In this document: in pieces, positions 37,201 through 50,250 of the stretch
Layout: each line of letters begins with the position of its first letter
Position numbering within the stretch: position 1 is the stretch's first letter
Source: Cornus controversa
Taxonomy: Eukaryota > Streptophyta > Magnoliopsida > Cornales > Cornaceae
DNA: 64,000 bases
Assembly: GCA_026545225.1 (NCBI GenBank)
Contig: CM048852.1
Coordinates: 58,349,146 to 58,413,145 of the forward strand
Direction of reading: 5' to 3'
Made by a program: the position numbers and the translations under genes
The notes under the pieces: generated by a model
Seen by the model: only the letters and a program-made list of their open reading frames with translations
Database searches by the model: none
Told to the model about the DNA's origin: nothing

Positions 37201-40200
37201 ATTCACGCGTCAGACATGTCAAATCCCCAAAGAGAAGTCCATATGGACACTGCTAACTATGCATATTATTTAATATTTTTATTTTATTTTTTAGAGTAAA
37301 ATAATGTCTTTATATAACAGAATGTTCAATGTAGACATTTCACTCATTTTGAAGCAATAATATAATAAAATTGAATTGTAAGATATGTTTTTAAGGTGCA
37401 TGTCCAACCAAAAGTGTCGGACACATATCCCATACTTGTGCCAATGTATTGTGTCCAACACAAGTACTTCACCAACTTTCAGTCCATGTAACATAGCACT
37501 CCGTTAACGGTCAACAACTATTTTTACTGATACAATTTGAAATTTATAATTACCAATTTTGCCCTTGTAACGCATGTAAAGGCATTATTAACCTCGGTAA
37601 GTAATGTGGAATTACATCCAGAATTCAGGGCAAAATATCAAAACTACATACTTTGTTAACAGCATTGGACGTGAGTGTTTGGTAGGGAGGTCAGTGTAAT
37701 CTACCCTTAAAAGTAATTGAGGCAATTGCCACCCCCAGAATGATCCAGGTTGATAGAATCTGGTGGCCTAAGCACTGTCTGAGAAACCACAATGTTACAA
37801 GGACCATTATCACATGCCACTGTCACCCACAATGTTACAATATGACCTATCTGACAATAAAAGAGTATCCATCTTAGCAGCAGAGCACAAACTCTTAGGG
37901 TTCAAAGGTCTGAAATGGGTTAGAACTAGGAAGCATCCAAATTTAAATTCTTTATTATAAAAATATACTACAGAGAACATTTAATATTTTGCTGTACCAC
38001 AAAATATATATATATATATATATATATAAACATTGGCAATCAAAATTATTAAAAGACAAGTTAGATTTGTATAGAGATTATTTAAAAGGAATCTCACTTT
38101 TTTTTATTTAAATTGAAATTTTTGAGCAAGAAGATACCATTGATTTGCCTAAAGTCTACATGCTTTGCAAGTTGAATGCTATTTCTTCCATTATTATATC
38201 ACAAAACATTGTACCAAAAACCATTTCCATATCTAACAGTATCTGAGTTTCTTGATAACTCAAACCTGTATCATGTTAGATCAAAGATGCTATTGTGAAA
38301 GTCTTGAAAGACTATCACAAGGTATTAAATACTCTAACGAGATTTCAAAATTGAAGTACAAAATGATGGATCTAGATCAGAAGCTAAGAACTCTATAATA
38401 GGTCCCTGCAACTAAGGCCCAGCTACACCAAGACAGAAGCTATATGTATGTGTGTGTGTTTGTGTGTGCACGTGTACAAGAGTTGCACCTAGTTTAAAAT
38501 TTTTTATGGCTACTCTGGATAACATGGAAATTCACCTCATAAATATCATCCTTCAGTCGAGTACAAGACAAACTGACAGCTCCTAGAACAACAACATGCG
38601 GTTGGTGGTCAGTCATGAACTTCAGAACACGTTGCTGATCATTTTTCTTGCGTTGCTGGTCATTAACATTTTGAGATCGGAGACTGAGGGACCCAGCATA
38701 CAACACATCCAGCACTTCTCCAGATGAATCCAACATCACGAAAGTGGTTGCAGGCTTCCCGGGTCCCCAGCAGCAAGCCATTACCCTTGGTGCAGCTTCA
38801 TCATCAGAACTAATATCAGTTTCCTTCCTCTGGTATGGTGAAACAGATACTTTGTCATACAAGAGCTTCCCGTATTCCAGAGATAACCAATTTTTCGCTC
38901 TACTGGTCAATAAGGATCTGGCTTCCTTCTCCATTGAAGGTAGAAGAAAACCGAAAAAAGCATCCTGCAGTATCAGCTTCCTCTGCTCATTCCATAATTG
39001 AGCAGATTTACTCACGCCATCACTGAGATAATAATCATTAGAATCAGTTATTAATTTATCTAGAACACTCTCTGGCAGCTTAATAGTAACTTGAAGGAGC
39101 TTCTCTTCTTCAGCCTTTTGGATAAGAAGCCACTGTGCATCCTCAAATCTTGTCAGTGGCTTGTCCTTTAACCACTTCACCCCTGCAAACTGATGAAAAG
39201 AATCTATACCCACATTTCCATCAGGTGTAGGACTTGTTGATACAACAGCATTGTCCATAAAAATGCTTCGAACATGCTTCCTAACGCAAGGTTCACAACT
39301 AATCTCAACCGCTGCCTAGAAAAAATCCCAAGAAATTCACATGAGACATGCCCTCATAACCAAGCATGATACAAGCAAACATTATGCTCACACGAGGATT
39401 CACAACAAATAAATATTAGCATACCATGTGCCTGGCACCTTTGAGCACGGCTTGAGGTGTTTCGAACATTGCACATGTAAAATTTGAAGCCATCTCTTCA
39501 GGTGTCTCCTTCGCATCCTCCAGTTCATCCATTCTCTACGATTAAAAAAAAAGAACAGAAAATAAAATAAAATAAGTATGAGCAACCTCATGATTCTTTC
39601 AAAACAATAGCAATCACATGTCAAAACAAATGTACCATCTTTTCAAGAGAAATCTGCAATCCAAATTGCTCAGAGCTATAACCAAACTTGCTTGCAACTT
39701 CCCATAGCCCAGCCTTACTGCAAATACTATATTGTGATTTCCTCTTGGGCCTCTTATATTGTCCTTCATCCACACCAACCTCACCCGGTGGGAAATGCAG
39801 GTTAAACTTTGAGTCAACGTCATCAACCTCTCTCTCTGACTCAGCAGCCTTGAGTGACTTGGTTATTGATTCAAAAAGTTGTTGATTCAAAGTTAGTCGT
39901 GTTTCGTCATACACTCTACGCGACTCTTCTTCAAATCGCTTATTGTAATATGACTGAAGAGCAATCTTTCGCTTTTGCAACAACAGCCACTTTCTGTCCA
40001 AGTCTTGGATCGCCCAAAGTACCTGCAAAAAGCACACTCCCCTTTAATTATCATTATACATTCATTCCTTCAGAATGTAAGTAATTCCATCTGGGTATGA
40101 AGTACAAAAGTTCAGTAACAGGCATGATTACCTTATGCCACCGTATCGCAGGTTTTTGGTCAGATTTGTTCTGATTCTCAACATCAAGCTCAAGTTCCTC

Positions 40201-42460
40201 TGGGTCCTTAAATAGGCTCAGGCACTCCTCCTTCCGATACATGGCAATAAAGGGGACCTAGAAAGAAAAAAAGGTGGAGATACTAACATGGAGACATGAT
40301 CTAATAAATAGAAGTTTAGCAATGTTAAAGACCCCATGCTTACATCCAACTTCTGGACATGCATGAAGTCCAAAAATCTCATAATGTCATCCTTGTTTAT
40401 TGACAGCTCACGCTCTCCTTCAGTTGACCCCGTATCTCTCTTGCCAAAAAGAGGTACCGTGCCACTTACAAGCTGATTATATATCGAGTTACTTTCCTCT
40501 TCTATACTCAGTTCATCAGTCGGCGGAGGCCCAGTACTTTCCTCAGATATCTACAAAGAAAGGTGAGATTATAAAATCAAGGCACCTAACTGATATGCTA
40601 GTATAAAAGCATAATCTTTTAAGTTGCGTGACACAACCTGCATTCTTTCCGGAATATCTATCTCCCGAATTGTGTCGTCCTTCTCTGTCATGTACTTCTC
40701 AGAAAGAATGATGGGTTCAAACTCATCTTCAAGCCTTCTTTCCTTCCATTCACCAGAATCATTGTACCTGCTTATCTTTGCTAACCCTTGCTTTCGGAGT
40801 CTAAGAAGTTCATCAACATCACCAAATATGTCATGAGCTTCTTGTAGCGCAGATGATGATACTCCCGGTGCCTGCCTAGACTTCTTTTTGTTCAGTTTCC
40901 TCCGTCTGCTACAAATTTATAAATAGATAAATACAAAACATTTGAATTAAAACACACTCAAATATTAGAACATGTTCAAGATGCAAAATATACCTCACAG
41001 GAGCGCCATGTTCATCAACTTCTTCTTCGTCCACAATAAAATCGGCCATTTCATCCTCTTCACCAATGTCCCCATCCTCCTCTTCTGGTTGTTCCTCCTC
41101 TTCAGCAATATCCTCAAGCGGAGCACCTGAAGCATCAAAGGGTTTTCTAATTAGTGTATAATAACAAGAATCTATAAAATAACAAGACTATAAATGAAAT
41201 TTACCCTCGTCATCACCAAATAAGCTGCGTTTGAGCTTCTCCTCAGCTGTTCGTCCACTCTTCCCACTTCCATCGAACTCCTCCTCATCAGAGAACCCAG
41301 AGCGCTCTTCCTCTGCGTCCCTCTGAGCTTTCTTCAGCCGCTTGAACTTTTTGCTCTCCTAACAAAATTTCAAGCAAAGAAAAACTTATGATTTAAAAAA
41401 GGGGAGCAAAAGAGCAACAAACAATGACGCTTGAAAATACAAACACAGACACAGAACTAGAAGCTCACAAGCTTAGGACGATGAAAACCCGTTATGTTGT
41501 TATCCTGAAGAAGCTCATAGTCATCCTCATCAAGAACATAATTCTTCTCTGATTCTCTGAAAAAATGGTGGAAGAACAGCAACTAAGGGCAGGAAGTTAA
41601 ATGAAAAGATAAGGGACCATAAAAAGAAATTCACCTTTTCTTCCTTTTCTTCTTCTTTTGCCGCTCCTCATCGCTGTCCACTCTCTCCTCTTCTTCTTCC
41701 TCATCCTGTTCTTCATCAACATCATCTACTATAAACCCATCTTTCTCATATTCATCCTGACCATCTTCTGATTTTGAAAACAGAACCAGACCATAAATCA
41801 GATACGGAGCATACAAACTAAAAATCGCAGAAAAAAACAAAAAAAAAAAATTGCTATCAAGAATATATAAGCCTCAATAACATCTTGACTCTTGAGAAAC
41901 TCATTTGGAAAATCAAGGCCAAAAAAATACCGAAATGTCTCGGTTTCTTTCAATAAGAAATCATTCCTTTATTAAATTCTCCGGGATGGAGGTCTCATTA
42001 CCAAACTCCGAAAGAAATTGTTATAATTTTTCTTTCCTCTTGAAACAAACACCGTGCAAGCCAAAAATAATAATAAGAAACCCCAACTGATTCTTACCAA
42101 CCCAACAAAACCCTAATTGACAAAACCCTAAACAAAAACCTAATTCGCCACAACCCCATATATCAAAACTACAAAAGACCAAAATTAAAACAAAATCGAA
42201 GTTGGTACCGTCTTCCTCGTCATCTTCGTCGTCTCCCCGATCCTCGACATCAACTGCGTCATCAGGCTCTCTCTCATCCTCCTCGACTTCAACCTCATCT
42301 ACAATACATTGGTTTAAAGATACGATGAATGTTGCAATAGATATATGTGAAAAAATACCTATTCCTAGAGAGAGAAAGTAGATGTAGAGGAGAGAGATGG
42401 GGTTTGAGTTTCGAGCTCTTTTTTACCTTCGTCGTCTGAAACTACAGTTTTTCCAGCCAT
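30742..42460 (-). CDS. SPT6L: Transcription elongation factor SPT6-like (SPT6L/GTB1)
   Basis: Complete gene; 17 exons join in phase on GT-AG sites to 1675 residues: 42427-42460, 42209-42298, 41635-41767, 41469-41556, 41205-41358, 40994-41126, 40638-40908, 40344-40550, 40132-40257, 39636-40022, 39425-39535, 38536-39315, 36691-36832, 35441-36615, 34719-34928, 33089-33572, 30742-31244. Domains: very acidic N-terminus (about 1-230; KDGFIVDD, ADFIVDEEEVDEHGAP), helix-turn-helix core, YqgF-like region (exon 12 end; VMACCWGPGKPATTFVMLDS), helix-hairpin-helix (FISGLGPRKAASLQRSL), S1 (AEGRIVQATVRRVQ), tandem SH2 (exons 15-16) and a GW-rich tail. SPT6 is a histone chaperone that travels with RNA polymerase II; its SH2 pair binds the phosphorylated polymerase linker. 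Plant SPT6L carries an ARGONAUTE hook (family knowledge). Length is close to the Arabidopsis protein. Start: MAGKTVVSDDE, as in orthologues. Confidence 0.96.
31396..31470 (+). mobile_element. Au-type SINE fragment in SPT6L intron 16
   Basis: AGCCCAGTGCACAAGGCTCCC followed by TTGCGAGGTC and GGGAGCC is the characteristic head of the plant Au SINE, recognised from memory. Only about 75 bp remain; the B-box half is missing. Confidence 0.55.
31458..31600. repeat. Short direct duplication in SPT6L intron 16
   Basis: AAATTAAAAACAGCCTATAG with CTACCA, CACAACTAC and AATCACCTACAAATCA occurs twice, about 80 bp apart. Confidence 0.7.
31695..31965. repeat. Diverged tandem duplication in SPT6L intron 16
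   Basis: Two segments share, in order, TCAGTCAC, ATCCAGTC, AACAATTAACCTA(T/C)ATTC and TTCCAG(A/G)TAAGG, followed by ACCTTCCTG. They are about 130 bp apart and clearly diverged. Confidence 0.6.
32052..32392. repeat. Two tandem copies of a ~170-bp unit in SPT6L intron 16
   Basis: The segments 32052-32221 and 32222-32392 are nearly identical, from TAGCATATTTGC to AAAATGCAA, with substitutions such as GCGTGTTCG/GCATGTTCG. The copy junction reads AATGCAATAGCATATT. The high identity points to a fairly recent duplication. Confidence 0.8.
32393..32870. mobile_element. Degenerate Mutator-like TIR element, possible
   Basis: The left side carries a pyrimidine-rich series (ACATTTGCAAATTACCCCTGG, then CCCTGCAAAATACCCC); the right side read inward has GCATTTGTAAATAAGTCTC and TTGCAAATGATACC. 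This resembles a decayed inverted repeat, but I could not find a target duplication. Confidence 0.3.
37061..37706. mobile_element. Mutator-like TIR element in SPT6L intron 12
   Basis: The left arm GGGTAAATTCCTCCCATGAG and the right arm read inward, GGGTAGATTACACTGACCTC, continue through ACTCA(T/C)GTCCAA and a TAGTTTTG(T/A)AT word. The flanks TTAATACAA and TTAAAAGTA agree at only 6 of 9, so the duplication is doubtful. The middle carries GGGTATG/CCCATAC and GTGTCGGACAC words. No coding capacity. Confidence 0.5.
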
Positions 42461-44431
42461 TTCCTAGAACCGTAGTGAATGTGATCCTCTGCGAAACCCT
42501 AACAAAAGCTCAGAGATTTATGACTGAGATGAGAGAGAGTGGTAGCGTTAGAGAGAGAAAGAGGTATATATATCGAAAGAGATGTATATATATATATATA
42601 TATATATTTACACATAGAGAGAGAAAGTGGGCAGACGGTTTGTGGCACCGGGGAGACTGATAGAAAGAGAATGAAATCGAGCTATGGAGATTAATTCTTC
42701 TCCAATTAGAAATTCTATGGTACGTTCAATTAATTACGTGTCAACTATAAAATTCACCACGTTGACACCGCAATTTTAACCCTTCAGATTAAAGTACTAA
42801 AATGTCCTGGAATGTTTTTTAAAATGGACAGAAAAAAATTTCCTGTATTCAAACACATATGTTCATTTGGGTTTTTTAGTAGTATTTTTCTTTCAGAGAG
42901 CGGAGACGAGAAACTAATGCAGAGAGATCAGTGAGCCAAATGGACCTAGATTCGAGATCGGCCACATTGGACTTAGTTTGAAGAGCCCAGTGGGCAGTGA
43001 CTAATAAAGTGGGCTGTGACATTATAATTTCTAAGGGCCAAAATGAGGGCAGGGATTGGTTTGTTCTATTTTCGGGAAAAACCCAAATCTCATATAGGAA
43101 GAAAAGCAACAAAACAAAGGAACTAGAGGGTATCATTTTCCTCTCGTTCATCGCTTTCGTTGCGGTTGAACCACCCTACCTATATGTTTCTCTAACAACG
43201 AAATGATCTAGTAACGACCCGGACCTAGACTCCACCCAGGTGGTCACTAGACGTGGCGTCGGATCGATAACTGGATCTGCCTCTGATATCTACTGTAACG
43301 GATCGGACGCTTACCAATAATTCAAAAGCCTAATCTATTGAATAGTGTTGCCTACCCGCGCATTTATACCCATTCTATTTTCCATTCGGATCGGATGTGA
43401 GACAAATAAGACTCCTCTAACAAGTAGCCATAAATCCAAGTTCAATCCAATATGATTTGATCCGGTATTTATTTTTATTGTGTTTTAATTATAAATTGAT
43501 AATTATATTTAAATACGACTTAGATGTGTTTGATCTTTCAAATTTCCATCTTGGATCGAGTTAAGTTCTAATTAAATTATTAATTTTATGTTAAAACACT
43601 CTATAGTCTATTAAAAGACAAATGCAATATCTACCCCTCACATTTTTTGGACAATTATCCGAAAATTCTTTAGAAGTGGTTCCAAGAGGATCTGAATTCT
43701 CAATCTCATGTGATAATCTTGCCCTTAGGTTATTCCCACGAAGTTAAATTATAAAATTCATAGTTACTTCTTTAGCAAATTTATATTTAACTTACATTCA
43801 GTATAGTTTGGAAGATATGGAAGGATAGGAAACTAGTATAGAAAAAAAAAGGAGAAATTTTAGAAACCAATATTTTTTAATTTATTTTAGTCGGGCAAGA
43901 ATTTCACATACTAAAGGCTTGTTAGGTAACATTATCATTTTCCTTTTCAATTTTTTTGAAAAATGAAAACTAAAAATTAGTTGTGCTATCAATTATGTAA
44001 AAAGCATAATATATTTGATAACGTCATATGCTGTCAATTTTTTAACATTGTTGCAGTGTAAAACTAGAATTGGCAGTTTCATTTTGAAACTTTTAACTTA
44101 TGTCTAATCGGTTGTCAAATTTTTAACATTTATTTTGTTTTTTTCTGAAATAAAAATGTGTTATCAAATATGTTTTTTGTGTGACTTTCCATTTTTTGAA
44201 AATAAATAAAAAATGACGAAATTACCGAAGAGGCTCTTACATTAACATTGCCTTTACCTTTATAAAGAATTAACCATTCACAATTAACTTTGAAATATGA
44301 AAAAGCATCGCTTTTTGTTAAAACCAACAAGTTAGTTTTGCTCCATAGATGAACCATTTTTAAAATAAAGATATACCACATTAAGTGTAAGTCTAGTACA
44401 CAAGTATTATTGTGGTATATGCAGGTTTAAG
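42461..44431. other. SPT6L promoter and adjacent spacer
   Basis: AAACCCTAA (42494-42502), a telo-box-like element, lies 34 bp upstream of the SPT6L start codon, and further copies occur in intron 2 (near 42,108-42,134). A GA/AT-rich tract follows (42,529-42,622). Beyond that no gene is recognised; 43,207-43,330 looks like an old LTR-retrotransposon piece but I cannot place its ends. Confidence 0.45.
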
Positions 44432-44961
44432 TAGGGTGGCCACAGATCAGATTGGATCAGATTATGCATAATCCTAATTCGATTCACGAATTACGAATTG
44501 GAGAAAATTCGATCCGATCCGTGACAATTCACCAATCTGATCCGATCTGTGATTGAACGGATCGGATCAGATTGACGAATTGTGCTAATACTCCTATTTG
44601 AATTTTTTTTAGTCTACTTCAAAATTTTCAAGAAAAAAATTGACCAACAAACAAAACACTTTTCAATTTGCATCTCAAATGAACACAATTGTTAAATAAA
44701 CAAATATAATATATATTGAGTTTTTAGATTTACCCATGTAAGTATGTAGCATATTATATTATTATACATAGAATTACTATATATATATATATTGCCACGG
44801 ATTGGATTGCGGATCTGATCAGATTTCTGACCCTCCAATTCGTAATCCGATCCGTGGCTAACGATTCTAATTTTTTAATCTGTCACCAATCCATTAGCTA
44901 ACGGATTGGATCGAATTCGTCCAAATCGGATCGGACTCGTGAATTTTTTTTTGCACTCCTA
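44432..44961. mobile_element. hAT-type MITE, 530 bp, with 8-bp target duplication
   Basis: The left end TAGGGTGGCCAC and the right end read inward (TAGGAGTGCAAA) follow the TAGGGGTGGCA-type hAT consensus. Flanks GGTTTAAG (44424-44431) and GATTTAAG (44962-44969) match at 7 of 8. Both arms are crowded with GGATCGGATC/GATCCGATCC words in either orientation, so the element can fold extensively. No coding capacity. Confidence 0.78.
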
Positions 44962-46615
44962 GATTTAAGGCTCTAGGACCATTTTGGTCTATGAAATCTT
45001 GTGCACACTAAAAATATTGATTTTCTAGTTAGTGTGAGAAGTTGGTTGAGTTTTATAATTATTTGAGAAAAGTTGGCTGAGTTTTATAATTATTTGAGAA
45101 AAGTTATTAGTCTAATTATTTCCTTCGACATTGGACCAACGATTTGAAAAATCGCATAAATTTCGAGCAATTAGAGCACTAAAATGTATTTGAAATTCAA
45201 CAATATTTTTGTTCCATAACATTGTCTTCTGTTGGCGTACATCATAACTTCCAATCATGCACGACACGAAATCTCATATTCGACGATAAACCAACTGGGA
45301 TTTCGAAAATTGTAACAATTCAAGAAAAAAAAATGAGTTGATTAGATGGAAATACCCACTCTACCACATAATCGCTTCCCTCATGGGCATTGGAATTTGC
45401 CAACATAATTGTAATGACCTAAATGTCTCATACTATTTGGAAAGAACACACCACAAATAAGCACATCTCATTCATCATACCCAAGCAATGTGGGACGTCA
45501 CAATCACCCTTTCTTGGTAGTCACTTCCCTCGTGGACTTGTGCACGCCATCCGCCACATTTTCAGTTGATTGATACCATTTATAACAACCCACTCCACCA
45601 AATAATATGATATTGTTTGTTTTGGACCCAGCTCGCATAGTTTTGCTCTTGAGGTTTGCCAGCAAATACCTCATACCATTGGAAAATAATATACCACATA
45701 TAATCACATCTCTTTCACCATACCTAGGCGATTTGGGACATTACATCATTTAATATTTATAGTATTAGTTGTATGACAAAAAAACATTGTTTGATCGTAG
45801 TTGAAACGTGGTGGTGGAAAATAAAGGATTCGTAACTTAAAGGAGGAGAAAATACGTATATTTGGTTGCGAGATGAATGAATGCAGGACTTTATGTATTT
45901 AATGTTAGAAAATTTGAATGAAAATTGAATATTATATTACTTAACAGACACGTAAATATTAATTCGTAGCAAATAAACACTATTAGTGTAGGTTTAAGAT
46001 GAAACAGTGTGATTCACAGTGAATAGACACCAAAAGTGTCTGTTAGTATCGAATAGACACAAGTAGTATTGTTTAAAGTTGAAACAATACGAGTTGCAAC
46101 CTTTTACATCAAAGGACATGTTGTAATGATCTGTAATTTTTAAAAATTACACGTTGTTCTAAAAGAAATTCATAAACAAATGTCAAAGTAGTATTCTCCA
46201 CATGAAGGCGAATCAAATGAGTATAATGTTGTCTATGTTTTGACTTAGTGGAATTCATATTTTTATTATTATTAAAATATTTTTTTTACAAATTTATTTT
46301 ATAAGATAATTATATAAACGTATGGATATGTATAAAACTATACATATTGTCATGTGTAAAGAAACTCAATGAGTACACTTAATGAGAAAAATTAAACTCA
46401 AGACTCTTGGGTTCTCCAACAAATGTCACTAATGTTCTTTAGGTTAATTTTACTTGAGTAATGATTAGAGCTTAGGATAATCTTTTATCTTACTTGAGTA
46501 ATGATTAGAGCTTAGGTTACAGTCTCTTTACTGACTAAATTAATGAATAGTTGATTTGTATTATTCTAACAAGTTTAACATTCTATATAAATGGGTGCTT
46601 GAGAAGACCCACATG
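44962..46615. other. Spacer with small tandem duplications
   Basis: No gene recognised. A 34-bp unit (GAGTTTTATAATTATTTGAG core) is duplicated at about 45,045-45,110 and a ~45-bp unit (ACTTGAGTAATGATTAGAGC core) at about 46,449-46,520. Confidence 0.5.
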
Positions 46616-46724
46616 ATAGTTTGTGATGACCTGTAATTTGTTTTATTATTATGAGATTGTTTTTATTATTATTATTTTAAAAAAATATATTGTTTCAAAT
46701 TTATTATGAGACAGTGATATAAAA

Positions 46725-46755
<31 letters not shown>

Positions 46756-48502
46756 GGTGAGTGTGGAAAATAGTAATGTGGAGATGTGAAGGGGTTAGTA
46801 ATGATGAATTATTTATTATAAGGGTTGTTACTTATTGTGTTGTTAATAGTGAGTAAAACACCAATTAATAGGAGACTTTACAACTTCTCAAATGACACAA
46901 AATTTATATTTAATTATTACCTAAATTAAATGTCAGACCTTTCATTTCTCATCAGTTACAAAAGGACTATGTATATTTATATAACAATAGATCTCTTTTA
47001 TTTTGAATATAACATTCGGTCATTCAAAAGTTAGAGAGAGAGAAGAGGGAATAAGAGAAAAGGCTGATTGACAGAGAAAAATAGGTACAACAGGTAGGGG
47101 ATTTAAGGGGTACTCTATTTTTGTATATGCTAGTAGATGGAAGTTACAGAAGAAATATTTTTTTCAATTTTATATTTTATTTTGTTATATACATTCTTAT
47201 ATATTTTCATATTTATGGAATTCATTTGCTAATAGGTCTATATAATTAACGATATGAGTCTTGGAATAACTTGTTAGTATGACAGTGGGTGGTATACATA
47301 TTGTAAACGATTTGTAATTCGTTGACTTTTTAGTTTATATATGTATTTTGTTTGGTATATATATTACATTGGTGTTACTATTAGTTTATATATATACACG
47401 TGTGTATTGTTTGCATGGAATCAATGGACCTAAATTGTGGGCAAAGATAACTTAATATATATTTATTATTTTCTTTAAGATTATAAACTCATTTTTGTTA
47501 TATTTAGTTTATAATTTGAAATTACTTGTTCTGAATTAAGTTTAGCTAAATTTATAGTTATAAGAAATAAGCTCATTGTTGCTTTTGGGTGTTTTATTTG
47601 TTATTTAATTAATTATTGATCGAGTAAAATTTTGTAAATGAATAGCGTTTAGAAGAGATAAGTTTTATCTTCTGAATTTGATGATATATAAGTATTTGGT
47701 TTGAGATATAGTACACGAATTGTATTCTGTTTATGACTGTGAATGAAATTCGATTGTGTGTGCTCGTACATGTATAACCAAATAAAAATAGGCAGGGTTG
47801 TAATCTCTTCGGTCGAGAAATCGAGAACTGTTCGAAACTATAGTTGGGTTCAGCGGCCCACCGTGAGAATGACTGAAAATCCGCGGTGAGTGTGTGTGGT
47901 ATACATGTCGAGGGGTTATATTATGGTTAATTTATCAATAATTGATTTATACTTGCACTAATTATTTATTGAACGATTATTTGTACAATATATATGATGA
48001 GGTTATAATAGTTTACTAAATATGCTCGGACTTGACTTTATGCTAAAATCTTGAATGGTGGTTGCATTTTGCAGTAGTTGTTTTTTCATTATTATTTTTA
48101 TTTATGCATAAATTTATGTATATTTAAGTTATATATTTTTTTTATGTTGTTTCGTGTATATATGAAAGTAAAGTTGTTGTTTTTCCTACTGGTCGATTGT
48201 TGTGCTTACCCCAAAAATAGTTCAGGTCTGGCTGAAGTATGGAGTAGCGAAGAATTTATCAGAGGTTACTTGAGAGCGTGTTTTGTCATAAAAAATTTAA
48301 ATGGAGGTTATTTTATTATAATATCTTTTGTAATCTGAAAGAAAAACTTTGGATGTGGGTGTAAGATATTATTTTATTGAGATGAAATATTAAGTGAGAA
48401 AATTTGTAGTTGAATATTAAGTCTATATGATTTTAATTAATTAATACGTCTATTTCATTTAATTTTATTTTATCACGTCTCAAAAATTCGGGGTGTGATA
48501 CA
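46616..48502 (+). mobile_element. Probable solo LTR (Ty3/gypsy type), ~1.9 kb
   Basis: It begins near 46622 with TGTGATGACCTGTAATTTG and ends near 48502 with AATTCGGGGTGTGATACA, i.e. TG...CA ends with the usual TGTGA(T)nACC/GGGTGTGA(T)ACA motifs of plant gypsy LTRs. The inner words GGCCCACCGTGAGAATGACTG and CGCGGTGAG are common in such LTRs. No gag or pol sequence adjoins. ACATG occurs at 46611-46615 and 48500-48504, a possible 5-bp duplication, but it is not exactly flush with the TG/CA ends, so limits are approximate. Confidence 0.5.
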
Positions 48503-49721
48503 TGTCCTATGACTATTCGGATACTTATGAAAGGGTATCACTATGCCTATAAATAGGTCCCTCAATTATCATTTGCGGAGATATACAATTCAGACTTCCT
48601 CTTCTCTCCCAACATACTATTATTTCACTCCATACAAAAGTAACTCAATTTCACAGTGATCATTGTGTTTGTGTTTGAACCCAAAGGTCAAGTGAGTAAA
48701 GTTCAAGAGAAGGTCAAGTGAGTAAAGTCTAAGAGAGTACTAACACATAGGCGGTTCGCAGAAGCTTAGTTGGTTTGAAGTGTTGCTACCAATTAAGAGG
48801 AAGATCGTTGTATCTTAGGAGACAATCGCTAAGAGTCCATTCAATACCATTGCGGGGCGATAATTGTCTTAAGGAGATTGAATCTAATTCAAGCCTCGAT
48901 CATCAAATTTTAGGTTCCTTATATGATAGTTTATATAGTGTTAAAATATCATTAACCTTATATAACATGTAATTTATGTCGTGCATATGTTATATGATTT
49001 TAGAGTGATATATATCTTCCATTTATATAATCTCATAAAAGTGTATTGAAAATTTTAGACTGCATGAAAGTGAGGTTTCTTGTATATTATAGAAAAATAT
49101 TTACTTGTATTCAAAGATACTATGATAATTATATATAATGAAGTTTGTTGATGATGTTATGATTATCTGAGTAGTATATTCAGTCCATATATATTTTTCA
49201 ACATTTAAAGAGGTAAAAAATAATATTTTTTATTTTAATTTTTTTGGCCAATAGAGTTGTTTTTTGTCAAACAGTGCCTAATGACTCAATGACAGTTCCA
49301 TATTTTTTTTAGAAAAAAAAAAGGAGACAAAAAATTCACAAAATCCAAAAAATTTAGTTCGACCTGTTTGGGACTGTGAACAATCATATGACCATTGGCC
49401 TACACACGATGCACGACGTGTATATTTTTTAACAAACATACTTTCCGAAACAACACAGTTTGGATAAGTCATTTTTTTTATAAAAAAAAAATGCACCTGC
49501 ATTGACACGGGGTCACGTGCTACAGCAAGCAATGAATGGATGTAGGCCATGGCCCACCTCCAATGGCTGAGCCATTTTACATTTGGATAACAATTCAATT
49601 TTCTATAATTTGGTGACCTGGTGTTTTAGAACGATTCTGTGCAATTCAAGTGGACTCAAACTAGTAAAACTTATACCAGTGAAGTTAAAGTCAAACACAA
49701 GTGAACAGTTAAAAAATAAAA
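48503..49721. other. Spacer, possibly remnant of an older LTR element
   Basis: CCTATAAATAGGTCCCTC at about 48,548 has the form of a strong TATA box followed by a leader, and GGTCAAGTGAGTAAAGT is duplicated (48,687-48,729). Together with the sequence left of the solo LTR this may be an older copia-like LTR that was interrupted. No coding capacity is seen. Confidence 0.35.
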
Positions 49722-50038
49722 GGGTAATTTATATTTTGACCCCCTCACATTTGCTTTTATTTCACTTTAACCCCCTCACATTTACAAAATTACACTATCC
49801 CCCTGTCAAACCTTGTCGACTGCTGAAAATTTTATTTCAGATAAACAAACTAAATTGCCCTTATTATATATTCTGATATATTTGACTTGTTGACTATACA
49901 CCTACCAAACATTCCCTTAACCAAATCTTCAATACACTGAACCACAAAATATCTCACGTTTTGTTTTCTTTCGAAGTCATACAACACACCTTTCTAAGTC
50001 TGTGGCGATTCAAGTAATTTAGCCTGTGGCGATTCAAT

Positions 50039-50250
50039 CTCACACAAACCCTAGAACCCAAATCATATTTATTCCATTGTCATAATATTTCTAATTCATA
50101 CAACACACCTCTCACACAAACCCTAGAACCCAAATCATCTTTATTCAATTGCCATATCTGTGGTGATTCAAGTCAATCTCACACAAACCCTAGAACCTAA
50201 ATCATCTTCATTTCATTGCCATAATTTTTCTAAGTCATACAACACACCTC
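50039..50250. repeat. Three tandem copies of a ~70-bp unit in the MULE left subterminal region
   Basis: CTCACACAAACCCTAGAACC starts at 50,039, 50,111 and 50,178 and is followed each time by CAAATCAT or TAAATCAT and an ATT-rich stretch with TTGCCAT/TTGTCAT and ACAACACACC. Such subterminal repeats may bind transposase (inference). Confidence 0.8.
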
